NCBI GenBank assembly: GCA_001792895.1
Contig: MARA01000006.1
Coordinates: 930,001-994,000, forward strand
Length of the DNA: 64,000 nucleotides
Direction: 5' to 3'
Source: Lentinus brumalis
Lineage: Eukaryota > Basidiomycota > Agaricomycetes > Polyporales > Polyporaceae
Below the pieces are notes generated by a model, which was not told the DNA's origin, ran no database searches, and saw only the letters and a list, made by a program, of their open reading frames with translations. Both the position numbers and the translations under genes were made by a program. Below are positions 1-11,000 of this stretch, one piece after another. Each line of letters starts with the position of its first letter. The stretch's first letter is position 1.

Positions 1-2306
1 CCGTCACGGTATCTTGCGCAAGGGAGCTCGAATCACCCTCCACCGAACTCTGCGATGTAACCATTACAGCGACCTCGACGGTGTCCTGAGCAGGCACCGA
101 CAACGCTGAGGTTGCAGCTGAGTTTTCCGTAAGAGTCGGAGAGAGTCTCATAGATATGCGCGCGGACGCAGTAGACGACGAGGATGGGATAGGCGCAGAG
201 GACGTCGTGGAAAGAGACGAATTAGGCGCTCCTCTCTGCTGACTGCTCGACTGCCGCTTCCGGGCGACGCGCAATATATCCTTGAAAAACCCGTCATTAC
301 CACCATACAAGAGTTTCGTCAGGCGTATGCGACGAACGAGAGATGCAGATGCGGGCTTCGGCGAGCGCGATTTCGCTCTGGAAGCGCTGGGAAGGACTGT
401 TTCCGGACCAAAGCATGAGGTTCCGTCCTTGAACAACGAGTGAAAGGATACGTACCAGGAGGATCTGTGCTGGATGCTTGCGCAGGGCTTGCGCTACTCT
501 CCGTCGAAGTACCCGATATCGCCAGGTCCTGCAAACGAGGGTCCAGTATGGATGAGACAGGGCTTGCCGTTCCTTCGCGAACAGAGTCCGGTTCAGCGGA
601 CAGTACAACAGATGATAGCCGGGTGATGAGTGCTTTCGTGGCGCCTGCAAGACTCGACGGCTGCGGTGATGCCACCACGGGCGCTACGTCAGACTCAACC
701 TCAATGCCAGGTTCGGGCGGCGATACTGTGCGGATGGTGGATGAAGCCATCTCCGGAGCAGAAGTACCTTCGCGAGTAGGCGGTTCTTCTCCTGGAGGCG
801 AGCTGCTGTCCCGTTCTGTCGTTGATGAAACCGGTATGGGTATGTCGGTTTGTGCAACTATTTCGTCCGCAGGTGGGGTCTGTTCCTCTTCCGAACCTTG
901 CTGTGATTCTTCAAATGGAAGCACGTCCTCGGGGACATCGTCGTCCATTTGAACGTCAGCCATTGTGTCTTCTGGCGGTTCGCGAACGGGATCATCGTCC
1001 AACATAAACACATCTGCTTGTTCGACCGCAACGAAGGGAGAACTAGCCTGCTGCGGGGAATGGGCCGATGATGCGGGTGATGCTCGAATGGACGTCGATT
1101 GACCTGGACTTGGGCTCCGAACCAAGGGAACGATGGAGGGCGAACGGCGCACGGGTGAGGCATCCTTGCGTGGCGAAGCAATGGTTGGTGCAGCTGGCGT
1201 TGCGGTGGGTGGTATAAAGGAATCCTTGCGCTGAGAAGTCGAGGCTTGCGCTGCCGGTGGAGGGGGTACAGCAACCTCGTCGTCGTCCGAATCGTCCAGG
1301 ATGATGATGCCATTCTCCTCTTTGTAGGCCACAGTAGGGACTTTGTTAGGCTGAATCGTTCTGCGTCGGGGAAGGGGAAGGTCAGACGTAGACTTCGGTG
1401 AAGGCTGCTTGGGTGGCGGTGGCGAAGCCTTAGGTGGCGGGACATACTCGTCATCGCTGTCCAGAATCTCAATGACCTCGTGCGGTGAGGGAGCAACAGG
1501 TGCGGAATGGCGACGGTTCCCGGTCGACTTAGCTGATTCTACGGACGCTTTGGGCCCAGCAGTCCGTGGTAGTTGTTGAGCACTCGCCGAGGAGGTTGGG
1601 ACGGGTCGGTTGGGCGTGGAAGCTGAAGGTCGGGACGTGGAGGCTGAAGGTCGGGACGTGGAGGGTCTCTGTCTGTCTGCGCTATCTCCACTCTCCCTCT
1701 CCGGCGAGCCGATGTCCAGAAATCGCCGTGTGCTGCGACTGAGTGCTGACGCGCTTGTGTACGAGACTCGCCGAGACTGTGTTGGAGGGGGCACCCTAGT
1801 TTGCGCGGCGGCTCTGTCGTCCTTCTCCGGATTCAAGATGCGTATCTTCTTCTTCTTCTTCTTGGGCTGCTCTACCTCTTCCTCGCTGTCGGGCGATAGT
1901 TGACGCCTCATCCCGCTCGAGGAGTCCTGTCTCGGACGGCGGGATGCTGGCATGACATTAAGTCAGGGGGACTGGTCGAAGACGAACACAACATACCTGC
2001 CAACTCCGATGCCTGAGAACCAGACGGACCAGCCCCGCCAACACCCCTCCCACTGACAGAACGACTTCCGCTTGGTCCTGGCGCACCATCCGGGCGTCGT
2101 GTCGGAGCAGACGGTCGAGAGCCTTGCCCACGTACCATGCTCGCTTGAGAGCCTTGCTCGAGCAGTTCGTCGTCTGAAGGCGCCGCCGAGCTCGAAGAAG
2201 GCTCTTTGAGGCAGATAGAGGACGGGATCAGCAATGAATTCAAGCCACGAGCCGCCCACGCCTCACCTCTCAAAGACGTCCAAGCGGGTATGGACTCGTC
2301 GCGCAT
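1..2306 (-). CDS. Disordered nuclear protein with tandem SUMO-interacting motifs (partial)
   Basis: Exons read as complement(<1..375, 456..1946, 1997..2203, 2267..2306). All introns are GT-AG and the frame is open to the window edge, so the C-terminus is missing and at least 704 residues are present. The start is the first ATG of the short exon 1. The protein is almost wholly low complexity (Ser/Pro/Thr). Near the beginning of exon 3 is a run of six lysines, a likely nuclear localisation signal. A short repeat of SRPSAST units follows at about 1610-1670. Two hydrophobic-acidic stretches, VIEILDSDDE (near 1444-1480) and GIIILDDSDDDE (near 1273-1311), match the SUMO-interacting consensus; VFMLDDD near 1000 is a weaker third. 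The last exon carries a more ordered stretch (LTKLLYGGNDGFFKDILR) of unknown family. Inference: a nuclear SUMO-binding scaffold. No enzyme domain is visible and the family is not recognised. Confidence 0.7.
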
Positions 2307-2802
2307 GTCTCGAAGGGCGCCGCGCTGCCCGTTGACGCGAGTATTCAAGCAGGAGCAGAACGTGTTCACAAGGTCGTGGTTGCTTTCAGTGCAGTAAGTA
2401 CAAGTCGAGCAATGCCTGCCCGTGAAAGTGTGGTACGCGCGCTTCTGTCGTTCACAATAGGTTTAGCGCTGATCATCCTGGTCTCGACTAGCTATGTACG
2501 GGATGAGGTTATTCGACATTCAAGCTGTTGGGCTAACAGAGTGCTATGAGTCGACAGGTTCAAGATGTGAGCCCGAACTTGCTGAAGACTACTATATAGG
2601 TCAGCCCGCCTACAAACATTTGAATTGATGCCGTACAACTTCAACCAATGCACGGAGTATCGCCCGAAAATATGTGATGGCAGCTTTTGAGATGCAGACA
2701 TCGCTCGGAGTAATGAGCCAGCACATTGAATGATAGCGAAGCTAAGTTCGAATCTACATGCGTGATATTTCCTCCCGTGCATTGATCCTCGTCCGCAGAA
2801 AC
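2307..2802. other. Intergenic region
   Basis: About 500 bases between the 3' end of the AA9 gene and the start of the SIM-containing gene, both on the minus strand. It must hold the promoter of the latter. No TATA box, RNA gene or conserved reading frame could be supported. Confidence 0.5.
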
Positions 2803-3963
2803 TCATCCGTGCCAGACAGCGGGTCCCGGGATGGTGTAGTTCGAGACGTTCTGCGATCATCATGGTATGAGTAAGCGGTGGTTCTCAGATGTCCGTCGGG
2901 ATGGGTCACTTACGGGCTGGGAGTAGACGTCGATGCCGACACCGGGGTCGGACATCGAGTACGCACCGGGGAATTTGACGAGGTACGAGCCAGAAGGCTG
3001 AGCGCTACCAGAACCCTGAGAGATTTCAACGATCAAGAGGGTGATACTCTGTGCAACACTGGGGGAGCACTTACAGTGATGATGAGTTGGGCGCACTCGG
3101 GGTAGAATTGGGGCTGGTTCGAGGTATGGATGGCAAGCAGCTATTTAGTTTGATTAGCATTCAGTGCTCCCCAGTCGATGCCACAACGACAGCTCACCTC
3201 GTGGCGGATGAAGTACTCGCCAGGCGCGAGCGAAGAAGGAATGGTGGAGGTCCAGCTACGCGAAGAAGATATCAGCATGGTGGTGTCGAGCACATGTTGA
3301 CAAATGTGGACCAACCTGTTGTTGTTGGCGATCAGTTCACCTTGGCCCCATGTGCCATTGGGAAGGGTGCCGGAGATGAGACCAGCCTGGTCGATCTTGA
3401 ACTGCAAGCGACGGCGGTCCGTAAGTTCGGGTGATGCATATCGTGTATGGCCGCCGGAGACTTACCCAGCTCAAGGACGACGGCGTCGAGGTCGTACACG
3501 CGCCGTTGCATTTAGCCATGTAGACCATGACAGGGCCGATGGCGTGGGGCCATTGGCTACAGGACAGGATACAGTCAGTCTCGCGATGCACCGGGTGCGC
3601 CTGTGGAAGTGAGGTACTCACTTCCAGTATGCAGTAACCTTGGAACCAGCGGCGACTGTCGCCGACTTCTGGCCCGAGCCGAGACTGGCGCCGTTGGCGT
3701 TGCAAGCGAGGTTGGGGTCGGTGGGGTTAGTGAGGGGGTTGTAGGTGTCCCACTCGCGCTGAATACTGCTCTGGCCAGTGGGGGTATTGTAGGCCTTGAA
3801 CCTGTAGCGCGTGGTCAGCTTGCTCCAATTACAAACTGTTCTCGCTAATGTTGACGTACCCGTCGTAGGTTTGGCCGTTGATGGAGTAGCTGAGGACACC
3901 ACCGTGAGCGGCGACCTGGCTGACACCAAGGGCAAGAGCAGCAAGAGCAGCAGAGAAGAACAT
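2803..3963 (-). CDS. AA9 lytic polysaccharide monooxygenase (formerly GH61), secreted
   Basis: Eight exons: complement(2803..2850, 2914..3015, 3075..3140, 3198..3255, 3316..3401, 3466..3556, 3622..3801, 3860..3963). They give 244 residues with no break. Residues 1-19 are a signal peptide, and cleavage exposes His20, the obligatory N-terminal ligand of the copper histidine brace (HGGVLSYSINGQTYDG). The second brace His is His99 in QWPHAIGPVMVY and the axial Tyr is Tyr186 in QPQFYPECAQL; the conserved RHE and LAIHTS segments lie just before it. The family cleaves cellulose or other beta-1,4-glucans oxidatively outside the cell, with an electron donor such as cellobiose dehydrogenase. The protein stops at PGPAVWHG directly after the catalytic domain, so there is no CBM1. 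Regioselectivity (C1 or C4) cannot be read here. A TATA box lies upstream. Confidence 0.95.
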
Positions 3964-4599
3964 GTTGGTCTAGTCCAAGCGAGCTGTCGAGCACGATGAA
4001 ACGGCCTGGCCCTCACATTCGATGCTTTATATACGAGGGACGCTGGATGGTGCATGGCCAATCACCCGGTGCTGAGGGGTTGCTTGCGACAATAATCCGT
4101 ACTGCTGTGCCTGGAAAATATATGGGATCTTCCTCGGATTGAGTGGAGTCTGTTTCTGCGAGGCGTTGCGATGGTTCGAACATCACGAGCACCGCGTGTT
4201 GTCCGTTTACGGCGACACGGGTGGTTGAAGAACACCTTGTGCAACCTTTTGGGCGGTCAAATGGTCCCGAGAAGCTCGTGGTACTGTTCAGGTGTCGTCA
4301 TTGCACAGGGAGAAGCCGCGGTAGCTGCAGATGCTCGGATGGGCGAATGAATGGAGAACCTCGCGTCAAAACAGCGCGACAGTGGCTCTTCTGAGGTTGG
4401 TCTTGCGCAGCGCAGGAAAACGTAATCCCTAGGACATTCGTGCGGGAATGCATAGGTCACTGACGTAGATGAAATTGAGTACAAGTCAAGCATACACCAT
4501 CGTCTACACACCCACGTCCGCATGATCCTACACAGGGTATGTGGCTGAAATTGGAGGGGCGCGCACCGAAGGCAAGCGAACCTTCATCACAACGCGAGG
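3964..4599. other. Intergenic region, AA9 promoter
   Basis: About 640 bases between the AA9 start and the 3' end of the PRKRIP1-like gene, both minus strand. Apart from the TATA box no feature is supported. Short reading frames here have no protein-like character. Confidence 0.5.
4026..4033 (-). promoter_or_regulatory. TATA box of the AA9 gene
   Basis: TATATAAA on the minus strand, 63-70 bases upstream of the AA9 start codon. This is a usual spacing for strongly regulated secreted-enzyme genes. Position and sequence are seen; function is inferred. Confidence 0.6.
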
Positions 4600-5334
4600 C
4601 TAATCGTCTTCAATGATTGTTATCCTCGGGGCGTCCACGATTGGGACAGGAGGCGCATCGGCTGTGGTTGGCACGTTTGCTGCTGGCGCAGGCTCGGGGC
4701 CCACGTCATCTTCATCGTCCTCTTCATCATCCTCACCCGGTCGCCGGAACACCAACTCCTTCCCGCTGACGAGCCGCCTCTTCTTGAAGGGCACCTCGGA
4801 CTGGTCTCCACTTGCCCCCGAAGCTGCGCCGCCCGCTGCGTCCGCCTCCTTCTCTTTTTCCGTCCCCTTCCCCTTCACGCGCTCCTTCTTCTTCTGCCGC
4901 TTCGCCCTGTTCTTCGCTGTCTTTGCCTCGGCCGCCTCCTCCCATTCGCGCTTCTTCCGCTCAAATTCTGCAGCAGTGGTTTCCTGCATAACGCGCGCAC
5001 GTGAATAGTCGTCAGGGTGTCAAGGAATAACGACGTACCTTCTGGGCCTGCTCCTCCATCAGCTTGAGTCGCTCGTACTCTCTCCGCCTGCTAGCCTTAT
5101 ACACATGGAACTCCCCGCTACCTGCTCCCGCACTGGAGCCCTGCACGTTCTTCATCATCTCCCGTGGTGGGCGGATGTTCTTCTCCTTCGGCGGAGGGGA
5201 ACATACGCGGGCTTCGCCGGATCCTTGAGTAGCTTCTCCAACTGTGCCCGCTGTTTATCGAGCGGCGTGGAGGCATGACGATGACCAGAGGCACCAGGAG
5301 CAGGAGACGGAGACGCTGCAGGTGAAGCAGACAT
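4600..5334 (-). CDS. PRKRIP1-like spliceosomal protein (DUF1168) with an apparent one-base frameshift
   Basis: Two exons: complement(4600..4983, 5039..5334). The core [20 protein letters not shown] followed by [15 protein letters not shown] is the DUF1168 signature of PRKRIP1, a protein of the catalytic spliceosome in animals. The C-terminal half is a Lys/Glu-rich helix ([30 protein letters not shown]) and a very acidic tail. The N-terminus from the ATG at 5334 ([11 protein letters not shown]) is in one frame up to ...PAYVP; the conserved core is in the next frame. One base missing from the four-base run at 5196-5199 (C on the coding strand) explains the shift. Exon 1 is 296 bases, and adding one makes it a whole number of codons matching the phase-0 intron. 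A sequencing or consensus error is more likely than a dead gene, because everything downstream is conserved. Confidence 0.85.
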
Positions 5335-5619
5335 GGCAGCAAAAGGAAGTGGGCCTCGGAGCGGATGTGATGAGGGTCAAGTGAGAGTTGCCACAATGGC
5401 CGGCGCTTGCGCAACGCTCGGGACGAACTTCGGACGCCAGAGCCTACCAGAGCAGCATCGTCGGACTCATAGCAAGTGAGCGTAGCCGTGCGTCAGCACA
5501 AACAAAATCCACCACAAGCATGATATTACAAGATGCTACATGAGAACATAGACAGCGAGAGGGAGAGATCTACTCTACTGGACACCGTGGCATAGAACTG
5601 GGGTTGCGCATGAGGGTCA

Positions 5620-6690
5620 TCACACGACTGGAGGGGTTGACCATCAGTGATGAGGAGGTAGGAGTGTATGAAAAGACACTTACGTAGTACGGCATTGATA
5701 CAACCATCATTTTCGGGGTTGTTGGTTATCTGTGCGTACTTGCCGAACACGACCTTGCCACCCGTAGTGACCATACCCAGCTCGGAAACGTTCACCTCGA
5801 TGATCGTGCCCTTCGTAAGGACACCCAGCTGCGTGTACATAGGTGATTGAGGGTTCTTCTTGACACCCAGAATCTGCAGTTGGAAGGTTGCCTTGAGGTC
5901 GGCTGTTGTTATGGGGGACGACGATGAGGTAGGGCAAGGGAAATAACGAGGAGAATGAACGTACGGTGTGTGACGTTCGCTTTCTTGTAGCGAAGTGCCA
6001 TAGGCCGGATGAACCTCTCCATCTTCACCGGTTTCCGCGTAAAGCCCTCGCCCACAAACGTCGCCTTCGTCACCATCCGCTTCCATGCCTTCTTCTTGCT
6101 CTTGCCCGTCCGCATCACCTTGAACATCTCATCCTCCGCAATGCCCCTGACCTTCGGCAGAGGGACCGCATACTTGGCCGCCTTGTCTTTCCGCTTCTCC
6201 TTGATCGCGGTCGACAGCGCCTTCGCATCCTTCTGCCCCTCACGGTCCAGCAGGTACGTCGGCAGCGCTCCCTCCGGTGCAGATGACGAGTCCTTCTGCT
6301 TGACATTGCGCTCGTCGTGCGCCTTGAGAGTCTTCTTCATCTGCACCTTCTCAGCATGACGCTTGGCATGGAGAATCTTCGCCTTCAGACCGAAGGCTTT
6401 CTGAGCGGTTGCGGATGAACGATGGACTGCACGAGCCTCACGTTTCCGCCTGCAAGAAGATTGACCGTCAACTCAAGCTTCCAAAATAGATGAATCTCAC
6501 GCACTTCCGCTCGAAGTAGTCCAGCCGGCGACCATGTCGCTTGATGTGCTCCTCGATATACTCGTTCTGTCAGGCAATGTGAGTTACAAGTATGGTTCGG
6601 ATGACGCTCCAGTTCAATCGTACCTGAGGCTATATAACGAGAGGCATGTTAGCGCAGATATGAGACGATAAATGTCAGACGACGTACCAT
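5620..6690 (-). CDS. NSA2: Ribosome biogenesis protein NSA2
   Basis: Six coding exons: complement(5620..5627, 5684..5902, 5965..6449, 6505..6566, 6624..6629, 6688..6690), giving 260 residues, close to yeast NSA2 (261). The exons are extreme: the first holds only the ATG, the second is a six-base microexon (CCTCAG, Pro-Gln) and the last is eight bases. Only this arrangement gives the conserved N-terminus [20 protein letters not shown] and the C-terminus NAVLLV. NSA2 is a nucleolar factor of the pre-60S particle, related to ribosomal protein eS8 and needed for 27S rRNA processing. Body motifs seen include AYKKA-type basic helices, [20 protein letters not shown] and a beta-rich end ([20 protein letters not shown]). 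It starts 205 bases from the divergent YIP1 gene, probably sharing a promoter region. Confidence 0.95.
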
Positions 6691-6895
6691 AGCGAAGGGA
6701 GGGGAGGAGAACCTGACGGTAGGGAGGAGAAAATGAGCGCCTACCGATCGCACTGAAAAGTCTGCGCACGTGACGTCAGTACTGTGTCCACGTCTCGCGG
6801 AGTCGCGCAGCCCGCAAGCTCGCACTGAAACGTGGACGACCGGCCTTTATCGTACTCCCTTCTAGTTCTCGACGACCTACACGACGGCTACAACG
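6691..6895. promoter_or_regulatory. Divergent promoter region NSA2 / YIP1
   Basis: The 205 bases between two head-to-head start codons must contain both promoters and both 5' leaders. No TATA box was found, which fits two housekeeping genes. Assigned from arrangement only. Confidence 0.55.
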
Positions 6896-7869
6896 ATGTG
6901 GCAGGACAACAATGCAGCGTACGGCGCGGGCTCCTCGCAGAGCCAGTACTACTCACAACACGCCACGGTGGCCCCCCAACCTGGCGTACCACTGCAGTTC
7001 TACGCGCCGAGTCCGGTTGGGAGCAACTTTTACACGAGCTCGCGCTCGAGCTTGGAAGGACACATGGGTGCGCAGGGGTCGATACAGCAAGGTGGCGGCT
7101 ACACTGGGAACATACAGCCAGCGGGAGGATGGTGGACGGCGTTTGGGACTGGAGGGTTTGAGGGGGAGCCACCGCTGCTGGAAGGTGCGTTCGACCCTTC
7201 CATATATATTCATTGTCAACTCAAGGGGTCACTAGAACTCGGGATCAACTTCTCGCACATACGAGACAAATCCCTTGCCGTGCTTAATCCCCTACGAACG
7301 GTGGACGAGCACATCATGGACGATGCGGACCTCGCAGGTCCACTCTTGTTTGTCTTCTGTTTCGGTACTTTCCTCCTCTTTGTGAGTCACTCTTACTTAC
7401 AGGCTGCATTGGCACGCTCACCGTCTACTGTGCATCCGTAGTCTGGGAAGCCTCAGTTCGGATACATCTATGGCGTCGGCGTGCTCGGTTCGCTATCCAT
7501 CTATACCCTCCTCAACCTCATGTCAGAAAAGGGCATCGACGCATACCGTGTGGTATCTGTACTCGGATACTGTCTCCTGCCCATGGTTGCAGTCGGCGCG
7601 CTCAGTGTGGTCGTCACTTTGGAGTAGGTCCTTCCAGTTCGTCGGGCTGACTGGTGTACTAACAGGAGCGTCCGTGCAGCGGTACCGTTGGCTATATGCT
7701 ATCCACGCTATCTATCTTGTGGTGCACATATGCAGCATCCACCATCTTCGTCGCGGTTCTGCGTATGTCCGAACAGCGGTTATTGCTCGCATACCCCATC
7801 GGACTCTTGTACGGTTGCTTTGCTCTCCTCAGTGTATTCAACGTCGGCGTGGGCGGGTCCGCCAAGTAG
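6896..7869 (+). CDS. YIP1: YIP1-family membrane protein (YIPF5/Yip1 type)
   Basis: Exons 6896..7184, 7236..7381, 7442..7623 and 7680..7869 give 268 residues. The N-terminal third is cytosolic and polar (Gln/Ser/Gly-rich, ending [17 protein letters not shown]). It is followed by the Yip1 domain with about five membrane segments ([93 protein letters not shown]). The segment DLAGPLLF...GK-FGYIYG is the family signature. Yip1 proteins sit in early Golgi and COPII vesicles, bind Rab GTPases such as Ypt1 and help vesicle budding. The start codon is the first ATG after the shared promoter and matches the usual family length. No anomalies. Confidence 0.9.
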
Positions 7870-8068
7870 CCTGTTGTCACATAGTATTCTGAATTATTGT
7901 CTGGATCGGACTCAACCTCTTCGCTCAATCTGCCGCGCTCGACTGAAACAAACATAACATTAGCGGTAAGTTTATGGTACGTGAACTAGTAAGGTACAGA
8001 AACTCCGAAACAAACCAGCGAGAGACTAATCACGGTGCCTGTGTGAGGGTATACAGTGTCTCATAACT

Positions 8069-11000
8069 TCATCCTAGCTCTGGACTTATGGGGTAATCGG
8101 TCGCACTCTTCGTCAGCTGCTTGCTGTAGAGTTTCAAGAGCGCCTTCATGATCTCCTCAGTGGGCATCGTCGCGTACTCGTGAACGTATTGCGGCAATGA
8201 ATCCTCCAAATTGAAGCCGGCCTTCTTCATGAAGAACGGATGCATGACGTCTGGCGTTGCCTCCCCTAGCTGCCGCATCGTGAGGCGCTCGATCTTGCGG
8301 CTCCGAGGGGCATAAACGAGCTCTGTGGATTTCTGCTTCTTCTCCGTTGTAGTGGCAGGAGTTCCTCCGGCAGAATTCGACGACTCCGCTCCTGAGAACG
8401 TCGCAGATGTGGGTGACTTGAGTCGTGTGGTATGGGAGGGGACAGTGGGTGACTGCGGGGTAGCATGCATGTGCGGAACGGTCTCGCGGACGTCATCCAT
8501 GGAGTGCATGGCGAAGGGAATCTGTCTGGACGATATCGACCCTCGAGCCCTCGGGCGCGTACGGACGGCGCCCGCAACGACATTGGGCAGACTACTGCGC
8601 TCCTTGTCTATTGGAGACACGGCGGTCGATGCGCCGCCGTCGTGCTTCTTCCGCAGAGCCTGGGAAGCCTGCGCCCCGGTTCCACCAACTGCACGGTCCG
8701 CCGACAACCGGACCTGCTCCATCTCGCGCGCGAAGGACTTGCGAAGGACGGTCAACCACGAGTACAGCGACATATTGAGGGAGATGTAGATGTCCTCCGC
8801 GTCTTTCGCGCCCGCTTTGGAAAAGCTGGAACTGAAGTCGTATGAGAGGGTGCGCTTCGTCTCCTCGGCCTTGGTCTCTTGGGTCTCTTCGGATAGCATC
8901 TGCATGTCCATGGACGGCAGCCCGAAGATAATGGCCTCAGGAGAGTTCGTGACGAGGGTTGAGAGCCATGTTCTGCTGTCGACGGACTGTTCCTTGGGTA
9001 CAAGAGTGTGGTGCAGATGAGTGACCTTCGAGATCGTAATCCCAGAGAAGTATAGGTGTAGATCACGTTTGGCAGGCTCCTTCTCTGACTGGATGAGGCG
9101 GTGCAAGCGGGCGTGAACATCCTCGCCGATGAACTGGGCCAGCTCGGGATCGCGCATAGAGCGAGGAAACACGATCAACCGCAGAAGCTTCAGTTTGAGG
9201 CTCATGCGCTGTCCGATTACGTACGACAGTCCAGTTTCGTGCTCCTTGAGACGAGAGCGCGCAGACTTGAACACGGCGTTGGCGACAGCGGAGAACGGGT
9301 TGTCGGGCTTAGGGGCGTTAGCGATGCGGAACGCCTTCGACTCTCTGGCCGCGCCTTCTTTCTGCGCCTCCAGGTTGACACGGAACTTGTTCACGTAGGA
9401 GACGAGCTTCGGAATTGTGCCCACCGTCATGATCGCAAGCACGTCTGTTCCAGTGACCACGAAGTCGAGGGTAACGCGCCTGTCCTCAACGGGGATAGTG
9501 GACGATATCTTGGACCAGTCGTCATAAATGTAGATTGAGATCGGCTCGGCGCTGGCCGTGCATATTAGTTGAAGTACGCTGCAGGATCAAACGTTCACAA
9601 GACGTACCGATATTGGATAAGCTCGTGATACTCCGAGTCTAGCTTGACGATGAAGACGCCACTGGTCATTGTCAAGTCCAGCATTCGACCACCAGCCTCC
9701 TTCGCAGAGTGACTGCTGCCCCTCCGCACCGTCTGAAATTGGAAGTCAGGCATCTCGGCGTGGCCAGCGAGATTGCCCGTTGCGACGATAGAGAAGTTGC
9801 CGATAGCCAATGACAACTCTGACAGAGTCTCGGAGATCTTTGTACGGACCAAAGTGTCGTCCAAGGCAAGCTTGACGGTGGATATCGACTGTCCAAGATC
9901 GACGTCAAATTCAACGCGACGAAGTCGGACGAGGACCGCTGTGGTAAGTTCTTGCTTGTTAGCGGTCGCCGCAGGATTGGGGGTAGGGAGGGAGCTGGGG
10001 GGGTTCGAAGGTCGCTCGGTGGTCATGAAAGATGATCCTCCGCTGAAAGCGGGGATCCGGTCCAACCAGACAGCCTTGAAGCAAAGGACGTCCTGGAATC
10101 GGGAGAAACGCAGGCCTCCAGCGAATTCCGTGTCCATTACGACTGAGACAGAACTGATGGTACGTCCACCTTCTGGTTGTAACTTGGCAAAGCCGATCGT
10201 GAAGTTGAGGTTCCGAGCGTCCAGCTTGACACAGTCCTCGCTTAAGAAACCATGTTTGAGTGAAACACTGAGGCCTCCCACCGTGCCCGTAAAGGAAACT
10301 CGACGAGCTCCGGGAGCGATGTTGATGATAAACCCCCCACTGTCCCAGTGCAAGCCTCCAATGACATTGGCGTCTGGTCGACATGTGAGGAAGAGCTTCG
10401 ACTGGTCGATCCGGAGGCTGAAACTGATCTTCATACTGGACACGGGGTCAGAAGAACGGTTCAGTGTCTCCTCAGTTGGTGCAGAGATAGCGGGAGTAAG
10501 GGGCGGTAAGAGACCATAAGGACGCGGGCCCGGGGATGCCGGGGCACCTCGAGGGTGAGTGGTACGCATGTGATCCTCGACTTTGGACATGAGCTCGGTA
10601 AGGAATGGGAGAAGACTAGGACGGAGGGTGTTCTGACTGGAGTGAATGGTGCATTTAAAGACCAGCGTGGAAGGCTCCGCGGACTGCGAGTTTGCGAGTT
10701 TCTGTGCAGCAGGAGTTGCCCGGAACTCACCCCATACGGAGACTTCCGGGAGGTTGAACTCTTCCGCACCATTCAAATCCTCCAAGCGGCCATAGAGCAA
10801 GGTAGAGAGTGGGCGACTGCGAGGTGGATGGGAACCAGACTCCTTACTGTGCATGCGAACTTTCCCGCTAGCGAAAGTCAGAGAGGCGAGGATATTGGAT
10901 GTGGGGAGAGCGCTATATCGCTCGTTGGCATGGGCAGGTTCAGGGGGTGGGGCAGACTCGGTACTCAAAGAGGAACGAGGGGCACTGCTCGCGAGGCGCT

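Noticed and set aside
2735..2760. Possible tRNA B box (AGTTCGAATCT)
   Set aside because: No A box at the right distance and no cloverleaf or acceptor stem could be drawn around it.
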